Below, piece after piece: positions 54,153-63,886 of a stretch of DNA of 64,000 bases. The stretch lies in contig CABUBU010000001.1 in NCBI GenBank assembly GCA_902489795.1, positions 53,315-117,314 on the forward strand, read 5' to 3'. The position numbers were made by a program, and so were the translations under genes. The stretch comes from an uncultured Azospirillum sp. Its GTDB lineage: Bacteria > Pseudomonadota > Alphaproteobacteria > RF32 > CAG-239. The number at the start of each line of letters is the position of its first letter. Position 1 is the stretch's first letter. The notes under the pieces are model-generated. The model did not search any database and was not told the origin of the DNA. It saw only the letters and a program-made list of their open reading frames with translations.

Positions 54153-55901
54153 TTACAGCGCTTTCACGATGTCTTCGACAATCTGCTCCGGCATCAGACG
54201 ATAACGTCGGTAAAGCTCGTCGAGCGGCACTCGGTCGGTAAATTCCTTTTTGGCTCCGAAGGTGAGAACCTTCATCGGATCGGCGCCGTAGAAACGGGCA
54301 ATTTTTTCACCAAAGCCGCCGTCCAGTTCGCCGTCTTCCAGCGTGACCACCAACTGATGATCCGCCTTGAGCGAAGTCAGCAGTTCCCCGTCCAGACCGG
54401 TAATATAGCGCGGATTGATCAGCGTCGCCTCAATCCCGCGTTCCCGCAGCCGTTCGACAACCCGCTGGCCGAGGGCAAAGAAGCTGCCCAGCCCCAGAAC
54501 GGCAACTTTTTCGCCCCGTTTCACCATTTGATAGCGGTTTAGGCGGCCGTAGTCTTTTTCAACCTCGCCGACAGACGGACGAACTTCGGAAGGAATGCGG
54601 ATCACTACCGGGTGCGCGGTTTGTTCCACCGCCCAGTCAAGCATGGCCAGATATTCCTCTTTGCCGGCCGGCGCCAGATAAACGATGTTCGGGATATTGC
54701 CGATCAGCGGAATGTCAAAACAGCCGAGGTGAGTGACGTCGCCGCCGGAAATGCCGGCGCCGGAAACCAGAATCACCGCCGGATTGTTGTTGATTGCCAG
54801 ATCCTGCGAAAGCTGGTCGTAAGTTCTCTGCACAAACGAACTCCAGACCAGATAGACCGGTTTGCAGCCGCCTTTGGCCAGGGCTGAGGACATCGCCACC
54901 GCATGTTCTTCGGCAATGCCGACGTCAACGAAGTTTTCGCCCAACGCCGCCCGTTTTTCCGCATTGATGCCGAAAGCGCCCGGCGTGCCGGCATTAACCA
55001 CGACCACCGTCTTGTCTTCGGCAATTTTGTTCTTCAGATAATCGTAAGTGATGTCATTGTAGTTTTCGCCGCCGGCGGCAACCGTAATTTCACCGGTTTC
55101 AATATCAAACGGCAGATTCCAGTGCCATTTTTCCTTGTTTTCTTCGGCAAATTTATAACCTTTGCCTTTTAAGGTATGAATATGAACAACCGTCGGCCGC
55201 GGCGTATCTTTGACTTCGCCGAAAACCCCGATCAGCGCTTCGACCGAATTTCCGTCCCCGACATAGCGATAGTCAAAACCGAGCGCCTTAAACATATTGC
55301 ACTCGGCCTTGCCGCCGGTTTCCCTCAACAGCCGCAGGTTGGTATACAAACCGCCGTGGTTTTCTGCAATCGACATTTCGTTGTCGTTGATGACAATAAT
55401 GATGTTGCTGTCAAGCACCGCCGCATTGCTCAGTCCCTCCAGCGCCTCGCCGCCGGAAAGCGAACCGTCGCCGATCACCGCGATCACGTTGTGCTTTTCG
55501 CCCCGAAGGTCGCGCGCTTTGGCCAGACCGCAGGCCAGACTGACGGAAGTCGACGTATGGCCGACAACAAAAAAGTCGTGTTCGCTCTCATTCGGATTGG
55601 TATAGCCGGAAATTTTTCCCATTTCCTCAACTTTGAGAAAACCGTTCTTGCGTCCGGTAAGAATCTTGTGCGGATAGCTTTGGTGCGAAACATCGTAAAC
55701 AATTTTGTCTTTCGGCGAATCAAACACATAATGCAGAGCAATTGCGGTTTCGACAATCCCCAGGTTGGGACCGACGTGGCCGCCGATTTTGCTGTCGCGG
55801 TTAAGCACCGCCGAACGGATTTCGCCGGCCAGCGCTTCCGTTTCCGCCATATTCAGCTTTTTCAAGTCTTCGGGTGAATTGATCTTGTCCAGATATGCCA
55901 T
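54153..55901 (-). CDS. dxs: 1-deoxy-D-xylulose-5-phosphate synthase-like protein
   Basis: 582 residues. Thiamine-diphosphate enzyme condensing pyruvate and glyceraldehyde-3-phosphate, first step of the MEP isoprenoid pathway. ThDP/Mg site GDGSLSGGEALEGLSNA with NDNEMSIAEN; pyrimidine-domain Glu in VGIAEEHAVAMSSALAKGG; C-terminal transketolase domain. It is shorter than standard DXS (about 630). The usual HLASSLGVVEL and GTGHSSTSISAALG are replaced by HVGPNLGIVET and VVGHTSTSVSLACG, a variant I associate with some Firmicutes and Bacteroidetes. It may be a second or divergent copy. Single-gene transcript. Confidence 0.8.
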   Translation of the reverse strand: MAYLDKINSPEDLKKLNMAETEALAGEIRSAVLNRDSKIGGHVGPNLGIVETAIALHYVFDSPKDKIVYDVSHQSYPHKILTGRKNGFLKVEEMGKISGYTNPNESEHDFFVVGHTSTSVSLACGLAKARDLRGEKHNVIAVIGDGSLSGGEALEGLSNAAVLDSNIIIVINDNEMSIAENHGGLYTNLRLLRETGGKAECNMFKALGFDYRYVGDGNSVEALIGVFGEVKDTPRPTVVHIHTLKGKGYKFAEENKEKWHWNLPFDIETGEITVAAGGENYNDITYDYLKNKIAEDKTVVVVNAGTPGAFGINAEKRAALGENFVDVGIAEEHAVAMSSALAKGGCKPVYLVWSSFVQRTYDQLSQDLAINNNPAVILVSGAGISGGDVTHLGCFDIPLIGNIPNIVYLAPAGKEEYLAMLDWAVEQTAHPVVIRIPSEVRPSVGEVEKDYGRLNRYQMVKRGEKVAVLGLGSFFALGQRVVERLRERGIEATLINPRYITGLDGELLTSLKADHQLVVTLEDGELDGGFGEKIARFYGADPMKVLTFGAKKEFTDRVPLDELYRRYRLMPEQIVEDIVKAL

Positions 55902-56021
55902 TTTTTTCTCCTGAATCGTTAACCAAGAATTATTTTGCCGGCAGTCTAAAACTTAGACTTAACTCGAAGTCAAGCGTTTTTTTCGCGATGCCGCATTTTT
56001 TTCCGCCCTTTTCGGAAAACG

Positions 56022-57416
56022 CTATTCCCCGGTCGGGGAAACGGCTTCATAGCGGCCGGTCATCGCCTTGTAGATATAGTTTTCGTATTTAATGATCTGG
56101 TACTTCTGCTCGATCAGATCGTTGCGCAGGGAATTTTCGGTATTGACCGCCTCGAGGAAGTCCTTGAACTCTTCTTTGCCGTAATTGTAGCGGCTGCGGT
56201 AATAAGCGGTAATTTTAACCGAATTGCGATAGTTTTCTTCCACGTTGCGGTATATCTCCAACGATTTCAGATAAGCATAATAGTAATAGGCGACTTCGTT
56301 TAAGGCCTGGTTCAGCGTATCTTTGAACTCAATCAGACTGACCTGATAATCCGCTTCGGAAATCCTGATATTGTTCTTAACCCGGTTCCAGTCGAGGAAC
56401 GGCAGATCCACCGACACGCTGCCGAGAATATAGGAAAAGTCAAACGTCGTCCGCGCCTTGTCGGAACCGGAAGCCAACGCCCCGCGGAGAGAAACGTTCG
56501 GATACCAGTTTTTGTTTTCCGCCTTCAGCTCCTCGAAAGCCCCTTCCAGCCGGTATTGCGCCGCCAGCAGGTCAGGCCGCTTGGCCAGTACCGAAAGCGG
56601 CACGTCAAGCTCGGGCGCCGAGCCTTTTTGTTTTAAAATATCGCCGAACGCGATTTCGTCCACCCCGCCCGTTACGTTAAGAATGTTCTGCAGGCTGGTT
56701 ACCGTTTCCTTAAACCCGGTTTCGAGGTTAAGCAGTTTGTTTTTTTCCGACAGCAGACTTTGTTTGGATTGCAAATATTCCACGTTGTCGGTTTTGCCGC
56801 TCGCGTACTTCTGTCCGGTGATTTTCTGAATATCCTCATAAGATTTTATGTTCCGCCGGGTCAGTTCGATCGAGTTTTGCAGATATTCAAGGTTAAAATA
56901 AAGGTCGATTACGCTGTTGATCAGGGTCAGCCGCGCCGCTTCCCTGTCCATTACCGTCGCCTTGTAGGCAAACTCCTGCGCCGTCTGCCGGTTTCTGATT
57001 TTGCCGTAGAGGTCGACCTCGTAACTCAGCCCCAGATCGCCGGAAAAACTGTCGGCAAAATTGTCACCGGTATGAATCTTGCGTTGCGAAGAAGCGGAAA
57101 GCTCGCCCGAAAGGGTAGGAAACAAATTGGCCGTCGCCAGCCCCAGGCCGGCCAGTTCCTTCTCGACCTCAAACGCCGCTTTCAGATAGTCCGGATTGTT
57201 GACCAACGCCGTTTCGATCAGGTTGTTCAGTTCGGGATCGTTGTATTGCCGCCACCAGTTTCCGTCAGCCTTATAACGGCCGCCGACAGCTTCGGCATAT
57301 TGCAGTTCATCCGCCAGCAAACGCGGTTCCGGTTCGACCGACGCACAGCCGGAAAGCAGCGCCAGGCTGACGCCAAAAAACAATTTTACGGTTCGACAGT
57401 GTCTCATCTCATTCAC
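56022..57416 (-). CDS. outer-membrane efflux lipoprotein (TolC/OprM family)
   Basis: 464 residues. Lipoprotein signal with lipobox LLSGC (MRHCRTVKLFFGVSLAL; ATG at 57416 or 3 codons in). Two repeated OEP domains of coiled-coil helices and beta strands (WRQYNDPELNNLIETAL, later KRPDLLAAQYRLEGA), the NodT/OprM layout. Forms the trimeric exit duct for the MacAB-type pump encoded upstream; the coding regions overlap macB by 8 bases. Confidence 0.9.
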   Translation of the reverse strand: MNEMRHCRTVKLFFGVSLALLSGCASVEPEPRLLADELQYAEAVGGRYKADGNWWRQYNDPELNNLIETALVNNPDYLKAAFEVEKELAGLGLATANLFPTLSGELSASSQRKIHTGDNFADSFSGDLGLSYEVDLYGKIRNRQTAQEFAYKATVMDREAARLTLINSVIDLYFNLEYLQNSIELTRRNIKSYEDIQKITGQKYASGKTDNVEYLQSKQSLLSEKNKLLNLETGFKETVTSLQNILNVTGGVDEIAFGDILKQKGSAPELDVPLSVLAKRPDLLAAQYRLEGAFEELKAENKNWYPNVSLRGALASGSDKARTTFDFSYILGSVSVDLPFLDWNRVKNNIRISEADYQVSLIEFKDTLNQALNEVAYYYYAYLKSLEIYRNVEENYRNSVKITAYYRSRYNYGKEEFKDFLEAVNTENSLRNDLIEQKYQIIKYENYIYKAMTGRYEAVSPTGE

Positions 57417-59349
57417 TCGCTAATGCATCAATAGGGTTGAGGTTAGAGGCGTTTTTGGCCGGCATATAGCCGAAAATGATGCCGATCGCGGTCGAACAGA
57501 CCAGCGCCAGCACGATCGACGCGGTGGAAAAAATCATGCCGAAGTTTTCAGAAAAGGTATTGAACAGAAAACCGATCAGCATCGACAGCGTCACGCCCAT
57601 AAATCCGCCCACCAGGCAGATCAGAATCGCCTCGATCAGAAACTGCTGAAGAATATCCGCCTGCTTGGCGCCGATCGCCATGCGAATGCCGATTTCCCGC
57701 GTTCGTTCGGTCACCGAAACCAGCATGATGTTCATTACTCCGATGCCGCCCACGATCAACGATATGACGGCAATGCCGGCAATCAGAAACTTCATCGTGT
57801 CGGTTGCACTCTGCACCGTCTGTTTGATGCTGTCGGTGTTGATCATGAAAAAGTCCTTCTTGCCGTGCAGCGAAGTCAGAATATGTTCGATTCCCTCTTC
57901 CGCCACCTGCGAATTGACATGGTCGGAAACCTTCACCGTAATCGAATTGATGTCGCTGCTGCCATTAATCCGGTACATGGCAGTGGTATAAGGAACCCAG
58001 ATGTTCATCGTTTCCGACATCGGTCCCGGACTGCTGTCCTTCTCCGTCACCCCGATTACCGTCAGCGGCTTCTTGTTGAAGATAATAACTTTGCCGAGCG
58101 GGTTGGGATCGTTTTCAAACATCTCGTTTAAGGTGTTGTCGTCAATAACCACCACCGAAGCCATCCGGTCCACTTCCTCGTCGGTAAATATACGACCCTG
58201 CGCAATCTTGCGCCCTTTGACGTCAAAATAGGTCGAGCCGACGCCCCTCAGCTGCGCGGTCAGCGAATAGTTGCGGTAAACCAGCGTGCCGCCGGCGGAA
58301 ACGTTCGGCGTCGAATTGTCGATAAACCCTTGTTTGCCGAGATAGTCGGAATCGCGCACCTTAAGCGTTTTCACCCGCCCCGAACGCATATCGCCGAACC
58401 CCTTGCCGGGCATAATGTCGATGGTGTTGGTACCCATCGAGTTGATCTGTGCCATGATTTTGGCCTGCGAAGCGTTGCCGAGCGCCACCACCGACACCAC
58501 CGAGGCAATGCCGATGATAATCCCCAACATAGTCAGAAGCGAACGCATCTTGTTTGCCAGAATGGCATGCAGCGACATCTTGAGCGATTCGAGAAAACTG
58601 TACTTCAGGGCGTCCAGCCGACTGCGGTGAACGTCCTCCACCGTGTCCGTCACCTCGTAAAAATCTTCCGCCCTGCGCACGTCGGAAACAATTTCCCCGT
58701 CCTTGATCTCAATAATCCGGCTGGCCTGAGCGGCAATATGGCTGTCATGCGTCACCAGAATGATCGTATGCCCCTGTTTATGCAACCCTTTGATGATGTT
58801 CATCACCATTTCGCCGCTTTTGGAATCGAGCGCGCCGGTCGGCTCGTCAGCCAGAATGATTTCGCCGCCGTTCATCAGCGCCCGGGCAATGCTCACCCGC
58901 TGCTGCTGGCCGCCGGAAAGTTCGTTCGGACGGTTGGCCAGTTTGTTGCCGAGGTCAAGTTTTTTCAGCAGTTCGACCGCCCGTCGGTCGCGCGCCTCCG
59001 CGTTCAGCCCCAAATAAACCGCCGGCAGAGCCGCGTTTTCGCTCGCTTTCAGACTGTTCAGCAGATTGTAGCGCTGAAAAATGAAACCAAACGTTTTGCA
59101 GCGCAGTTCCGCCAGCTGATCCTTGTCCATCCGCCCGACTTCCACTCCGTTGATCTTGTACGACCCGGAAGTCGGCACGTCCAGACAACCAATGATGTTC
59201 ATCATCGTCGATTTGCCGGAACCGGACTGGCCGATAATCGCCACAAAATCACCCTTTTCTATTTGCAGATCAATGTTTTTCAAGACATGAACCCGGTTGC
59301 CGCCGCTGCCGAAATACTTGTTGATTTTTTTCAATTCGATTATGTTCAT
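57409..59349 (-). CDS. macB: macrolide/peptide export ABC transporter MacB
   Basis: 646 residues. Fused ATPase-permease driving export of macrolides, peptides or siderophores across the envelope. ATPase domain about 1-230: Walker [11 protein letters not shown] (about 38-47), signature [15 protein letters not shown], Walker [13 protein letters not shown]-loop VTHD. Then one membrane helix (about 275), a periplasmic MacB core domain (about 300-500) and three C-terminal helices with the FtsX-type motif [15 protein letters not shown]. Overlaps macA upstream and the OMF gene downstream. Confidence 0.94.
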   Translation of the reverse strand: MNIIELKKINKYFGSGGNRVHVLKNIDLQIEKGDFVAIIGQSGSGKSTMMNIIGCLDVPTSGSYKINGVEVGRMDKDQLAELRCKTFGFIFQRYNLLNSLKASENAALPAVYLGLNAEARDRRAVELLKKLDLGNKLANRPNELSGGQQQRVSIARALMNGGEIILADEPTGALDSKSGEMVMNIIKGLHKQGHTIILVTHDSHIAAQASRIIEIKDGEIVSDVRRAEDFYEVTDTVEDVHRSRLDALKYSFLESLKMSLHAILANKMRSLLTMLGIIIGIASVVSVVALGNASQAKIMAQINSMGTNTIDIMPGKGFGDMRSGRVKTLKVRDSDYLGKQGFIDNSTPNVSAGGTLVYRNYSLTAQLRGVGSTYFDVKGRKIAQGRIFTDEEVDRMASVVVIDDNTLNEMFENDPNPLGKVIIFNKKPLTVIGVTEKDSSPGPMSETMNIWVPYTTAMYRINGSSDINSITVKVSDHVNSQVAEEGIEHILTSLHGKKDFFMINTDSIKQTVQSATDTMKFLIAGIAVISLIVGGIGVMNIMLVSVTERTREIGIRMAIGAKQADILQQFLIEAILICLVGGFMGVTLSMLIGFLFNTFSENFGMIFSTASIVLALVCSTAIGIIFGYMPAKNASNLNPIDALASE

Positions 59350-60524
59350 CGAAATCTCCTGGCGCCTCTGGCATTGGCCGCCTTATCAAAAATCTCCGCC
59401 GACGACATTTTGGCAATCACCACTTCTTCGCCTTCGCTCACGCCTTTTTTGATTTCAACGTTCAGATCGTCGGACACGCCCGTTATCACCGACCGCCGCT
59501 CCACCCCTTCGGCCGTCCGCACTTCCACGTATTTGCCGTCAACGTCGCCCTTAAGCGCCATCGCCGGCACCGTCAGCACGTCTTCGGCGCTTTCAACATA
59601 AATCACGTTCTGCGTCGTCATGCCGATTCTGAGCTTGCCGTCAACATTCGGTACCACCAGCCGGCCGTAAAAGTAAATCGCTTCGCTAGAATCTACCACT
59701 TCCGTATACTGGTCATCGGTCAAAAGCGTCAGCGCCGGGTCGATCGACTTCAATGTCGTTTCATAAACCTTGTTCATGTCCGCCAGCACCGAGTAGGTAA
59801 CCTTCACCCCCGGCCTGATGTTGCCGATGTCGCCTTCCGAAATTTCAATATAAATCTCCATCTGATTAAGATCGGCAATCTGCACAATCGTCGGCGTATC
59901 CATCGCCGCGTTGATTGTCTGTCCCACTTTGACCGGCACCGAAACGATGGTGCCGTCGAGCGGTGCCGTAATTTTGGTATAGCCGAGGTTGGTTTCCGCA
60001 GTGCTGAGAGATATTTCCGTTTCTTTCAGCGAGGCCTCTATTTCCGCCACTTTCGACATGGCCGATTCGTAACCGTCCTCGGCGTTTTCCAGGTCTTCGG
60101 TCGAAGCCGCGTTCTGTTTTCTCAGGCTCTGCATGCGCTGATACTGCTTTTGGGCAATTTTCAGCGAAGTTTTGGCCGCCTTCAGCTGTGCCTGATAACT
60201 GCTCATCTTGGCCTTGGCAATGTCCACGTCGTTTTGCTGGGTGGTCGAGTCGATCTCGGCGATCATGTCGCCCATTTTCACTTTCTGGCCGATCGAAACG
60301 TAAAGCTTTTCGATCTTGCCGGAAACCTGAGCGCCGACGGTTACCAGGTCAACCGCCTTGACTTCACCGGTGGCGTTCACCACCTTTTCAACGTTTTGTC
60401 TGCGAACTTCTTCCGTAATATAGGTAATCGTATCTTCTTCTTCAAAATATACCAAATACAAACCAACCAAGGCAGCCAGCATCGCACAAATCCAGAATTT
60501 GTTTTTGATTTTAGAAAATTTCAT
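59346..60524 (-). CDS. macA: periplasmic adaptor subunit MacA
   Basis: 392 residues. Membrane-fusion protein bridging MacB and the outer-membrane channel. N-terminal membrane anchor (about 9-27), lipoyl halves (VVNATGEVKAVDLVTVGAQVSG and YTKITAPLDGTIVSVPV in part), a long coiled coil between them (about 95-185; AKMSSYQAQLKAAKTSLK), beta barrel and membrane-proximal domains with VPAMALKGD. First gene of macA-macB-OMF; its stop overlaps the macB ATG by 4 bases. The 257-base gap upstream is AT-rich. Confidence 0.92.
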   Translation of the reverse strand: MKFSKIKNKFWICAMLAALVGLYLVYFEEEDTITYITEEVRRQNVEKVVNATGEVKAVDLVTVGAQVSGKIEKLYVSIGQKVKMGDMIAEIDSTTQQNDVDIAKAKMSSYQAQLKAAKTSLKIAQKQYQRMQSLRKQNAASTEDLENAEDGYESAMSKVAEIEASLKETEISLSTAETNLGYTKITAPLDGTIVSVPVKVGQTINAAMDTPTIVQIADLNQMEIYIEISEGDIGNIRPGVKVTYSVLADMNKVYETTLKSIDPALTLLTDDQYTEVVDSSEAIYFYGRLVVPNVDGKLRIGMTTQNVIYVESAEDVLTVPAMALKGDVDGKYVEVRTAEGVERRSVITGVSDDLNVEIKKGVSEGEEVVIAKMSSAEIFDKAANARGARRFR

Positions 60525-60749
60525 TGCACTTCCACTCTATTAAAAAATCTGCTAACCGATTAATCGTTCTGTCCATACTCGTTTTAAGAAATTTAAAATA
60601 TTTAATTATCAATTTAAACCCATAATTAAAAACGAAAGTTATTTTTATTGCGTTCAAAAATTTTTATATCAAAGAACAAGACTGTTTTTGCAACAGGTTT
60701 CCCAAACAGCAAACAAAAAAACATTTTATTCTAACCACTGCATAAAAAT

Positions 60750-60778
60750 AAAAAGTCGCCCCGATGGGGCAACTTTTT
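60750..60778 (-). terminator. terminator of the ATP-grasp/acylase pair
   Basis: AAAAAGTTGCCCC / GGGGCGACTTTTT hairpin on the minus strand, 4 bases after the stop of the 60782 gene. Confidence 0.8.
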
Positions 60779-60781
60779 CAA

Positions 60782-61726
60782 TTATATTTCCCGAACATCA
60801 TCTTGCAAAAGAAGTTGCAAAACATCGTCGCCGCTCCAATATATGTAGGTTGGCGAAGTTTTAAACAACACCCCGTTGTGCCGTGCTTTTTCTACAGTCG
60901 TTTTTCCCAGCTCGTTGTTATCAAAACAGTAGAACAAATCATCTCCGAGGCAAACCTCATCCCCAAGTTTCTTAGCCAATCTGATCAGACTGCCTTTTTG
61001 GGCGCAATATTTTACTGTTTTGGAAAACACCTTTACTTTTTTCGGCTCAACATTCTCATTTTCCGCTTTAACCACTTTCAGTTCAACCAAAAGACGCTTA
61101 ACCGCGGCAACCACTTCTTGCACATTTTCTGCTTCATAGGCATCGTGACTGCCGCACTCAATGCACAAGTTAGGCACACCGGCATTATCCAAACAGGAAT
61201 TTAAGGTGTTTTTATAAGCAGAATTTGCTCCCATATCAATAAATTGATTATAGCGAACACCTGCGACCTTAACCCATGGCAAATACTCCTGCTTAGAAAA
61301 AATACCAAACGGAATACTGTGTCTTGATGTATGCAAATCAAGCGCAAAATCTGCCTGCTTCGCCATGGCAAACAAAGTTGCGGCAATTCTTTCGCCCATG
61401 GATCCGTCAAAATTCCCCGGAAAGTTTCGGTTCCAATCCTTCCCCATATAAAAGTCAAACTTTCCGTTAGTGGAATAGTATGCCCTCTGGGTCCACGAAA
61501 CCGGATTGGCACAGGGAATCAAAACAACTTTTCCGGAAATCATCTTATCTTCAAGAAAATGATACAGTTCGTGGAGAATCCACTGCGTAATTTCTCCGCC
61601 ATGGATGCCGCTCTGAATGTAAACAGTTTTTCCCGCACATTCAGAATCCAGTTCATATTTCAAAATTTCCAACGACGTTCCCATCGGTGTAAAACCGACA
61701 TTCAGGCTTTCTTTTGTTATTTTCAT
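60782..61726 (-). CDS. aspartoacylase/succinylglutamate desuccinylase-like zinc hydrolase
   Basis: 314 residues. Zn-dependent carboxypeptidase-like fold of the M14/AstE-ASPA group, which removes acyl or amino-acid caps from amides. Zinc ligands: HxxE in QSGIHGGEITQW (about 40-44) and the His in FALDLHTSRH (about 132); catalytic Glu probably in NLCIECGSHDAYE. The CANPVSWTQRAYYSTNGKFD and DWNRNFPG loops fit substrate binding. A C-terminal beta domain (about 225-314) is present. It follows the ATP-grasp gene by 16 bases on the same strand, so one may hydrolyse what the other ligates. Confidence 0.8.
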   Translation of the reverse strand: MKITKESLNVGFTPMGTSLEILKYELDSECAGKTVYIQSGIHGGEITQWILHELYHFLEDKMISGKVVLIPCANPVSWTQRAYYSTNGKFDFYMGKDWNRNFPGNFDGSMGERIAATLFAMAKQADFALDLHTSRHSIPFGIFSKQEYLPWVKVAGVRYNQFIDMGANSAYKNTLNSCLDNAGVPNLCIECGSHDAYEAENVQEVVAAVKRLLVELKVVKAENENVEPKKVKVFSKTVKYCAQKGSLIRLAKKLGDEVCLGDDLFYCFDNNELGKTTVEKARHNGVLFKTSPTYIYWSGDDVLQLLLQDDVREI

Positions 61727-61742
61727 GGCTTCTCCTCAGTGA

Positions 61743-63572
61743 CTAATATGCTTTTTTGTTTCGATTTAACCACATATAACTGATCAACTTTGTATCATTG
61801 TTATTCGCGGCCGTAAAGAATGATTTATCAACTGCAACAGGACGCCATCTGGGCAAAGCTTCGCTTGCAGCGCGCCGTTTCTGCATCAAAGGATTCTTTT
61901 GCATATATCCTTCGCCAAACAAATGATTATAGCAGGCCTCCACAACACCTCGCCATTGCGGATTCAGCCTCGTCTTGCCATCTTTGATGACAAAAGGAGG
62001 ATTTTGCGGATCTGTCACACCGGTCAGACGAAACAGCTGCGAACCGTTGTCAAGATGGTCACCGACTTTCCAATCGCCCCCAACGAGTTTTACCGTTACG
62101 CGTCCGGTTTTCGGGTTGGTTTCATATTCCACTTTATCTGAAGGCTTGCGGTAAGAAGAAAACTCCAACTTCCATGAATTATCTTCCTGTCTAACAATAT
62201 CATAAAACCCCGGCTTCAAATTATTCTGCACATATTCCAACTGTCCTTGCGGGTGGGTCGAATGCACTTTCAGATAAAACTCACCTTTCGAAGTTGTATA
62301 GGCTTCATTTATTTCTGTTGCGTTTTCTTGCAATCTTCTAAACAGATCCTGGACTCTGTCCTCCTTGAAATCGGCATAACCGCTCACCAGTGCAACTTTC
62401 AACAAAGACGGAATCCCGTTTTGCTCGGCATCTTTAGACATCTGGGCGGTCGGGCCTTGCTGACGGTCGTTTATCTCATTAATCCAAACTTTGCCCGTAC
62501 GATCAACAATTAAATCTGCACCGGCCAAACCAACCTTACCGGCTCTGGCCATCAAACTTGACAGCTTTTTGCCAATTTCTTTTATTTGATTGCGAACAGA
62601 ATCCTCATAGACATAACCTATATCATTGCCCACACCATTAGATTCGCCGCTGGTTAAATTTTCGTCCCCTACGGCCTTAAGTGTCCCTCTGCCGACAACA
62701 GTAACAATATTGCTCTCATTTATGCCTTCCCTTTCCGCCTGCAGCAACAACTTATCCAAAGTATTGGGATCAAAAGGATCCATATCGGAAGTCATGTTTA
62801 TTTTTTTAGCTCCAAGCATATCTTCTGCAGGCATACGGTTACCGGCAAAAAATGACATATTACTTTCATAGCCGTTTATAAATCTTGCAACTTTTCTGTT
62901 TCCGTTATGTCCTCTGACATTGGCAACAAAATCTTCAACATTATCAATAAAAACGGTTCCCTTACCACCGGCATTTCCATTTTCAGAGCAACAGTCTTGA
63001 ACAACCACTTTGCCATCTTCGTTTTTCAGCCGATGATACACAGCCGCCAGTTCTTCTGCAGACGTGTTGTTGCTGACATGTTCTGACGGAATTTTATATG
63101 CGGTCAAACCGGCGGTGTCCAAAATTTTAAGCAGATTCCCTTTTTCTTCAAAATAGTTACGCAGATTTTGTTCCACGGTAGCCACTATCTCCGTGTTAAG
63201 ATTACGACTTTTAATAAAACCGCTCCAACCTAAATTGTTGACATAAGAAAAAACAGCCACTTTACGGTTTCTCAAACGTTCTTCGGGAATCCGGTCCACA
63301 ATTCCTTTAGTTATCCATTCCGGAAAAGAATCCGTATAAGGCAAAGTATCTTCCGGCATACCAACTTGTTCAATATCCTTAAAGCATTTAGCGCCCTGAT
63401 ATCCGCCGGATATAAGTGTTTCTACGCCGTATTGACTCAACTCTTGCAAAATTTCACCACGTTGGGGAATATACGTCGGCATAACAACGCTAATGCCCTG
63501 CCCCTTAAATTTTTTTGCTATTTTACTTAATTCCAGATCTAACTGAAGGGATAATTTTTTCATTTCTCTCAT
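61743..63572 (-). CDS. ATP-grasp ligase-like protein with C-terminal extension
   Basis: 609 residues; MREMKKLSLQ or the ATG 3 codons later could be the start. Residues about 20-120 form a Rossmann-like pre-grasp region (ISVVMPTYIPQRGEIL, VAVFSYVNNLGWSGF). The ATP-grasp core spans about 140-400: KVVVQDCCSENGNAGGKGTVF resembles the flexible nucleotide lid, and the metal-binding end reads GADLIVDRTGKVWINEINDRQQGPTAQ (Glu-x-Asn-x-Arg type). About 410-609 is an extra region of unknown fold with KVHSTHPQGQLEYVQ. Such enzymes join a carboxylate to an amine using ATP; PGM1-type peptide ligases are the closest I can name. Substrate unknown. More AT-rich than the core genes. Confidence 0.75.
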   Translation of the reverse strand: MREMKKLSLQLDLELSKIAKKFKGQGISVVMPTYIPQRGEILQELSQYGVETLISGGYQGAKCFKDIEQVGMPEDTLPYTDSFPEWITKGIVDRIPEERLRNRKVAVFSYVNNLGWSGFIKSRNLNTEIVATVEQNLRNYFEEKGNLLKILDTAGLTAYKIPSEHVSNNTSAEELAAVYHRLKNEDGKVVVQDCCSENGNAGGKGTVFIDNVEDFVANVRGHNGNRKVARFINGYESNMSFFAGNRMPAEDMLGAKKINMTSDMDPFDPNTLDKLLLQAEREGINESNIVTVVGRGTLKAVGDENLTSGESNGVGNDIGYVYEDSVRNQIKEIGKKLSSLMARAGKVGLAGADLIVDRTGKVWINEINDRQQGPTAQMSKDAEQNGIPSLLKVALVSGYADFKEDRVQDLFRRLQENATEINEAYTTSKGEFYLKVHSTHPQGQLEYVQNNLKPGFYDIVRQEDNSWKLEFSSYRKPSDKVEYETNPKTGRVTVKLVGGDWKVGDHLDNGSQLFRLTGVTDPQNPPFVIKDGKTRLNPQWRGVVEACYNHLFGEGYMQKNPLMQKRRAASEALPRWRPVAVDKSFFTAANNNDTKLISYMWLNRNKKAY

Positions 63573-63886
63573 TTTAATTCCTGCTATTCTATTACTATGT
63601 TAATTTTGTTTATTTTTGCCGGCTTACAACTTGTTAGCCTCTAAATACCAAGCCTGCACAGATATTCAGAGGCAAAACAAGAGGATACGAATAAAAATAC
63701 CAAGCAGGAAAAAATCCCCGACAAAATACCAAAGGACAAAATTAAACAAATTATTGTATACGGTGCTGTTATTATTACTCATTATGAAAAACTCTGACAA
63801 ATTCTGAACGAAAGACTTCTAAGGCTTATCGGACATTTAGTTCCTCCAAGCACCCAAGCCTTATCGACAGTGCTTAGAGGTTCATA
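63573..63886 (+). other. intergenic stretch with one hairpin
   Basis: No supported gene. It contains the divergent promoter area and a stem CCTC-AAGCAC / GTGCTT-GAGG (about 63844-63880) placed immediately before the ribosome site of the next gene, where it could influence translation. Confidence 0.4.

Noticed and set aside
58330..59601. 423-codon plus-strand frame across macB
   Set aside because: Antisense shadow of macB; no ribosome site and implausible composition.
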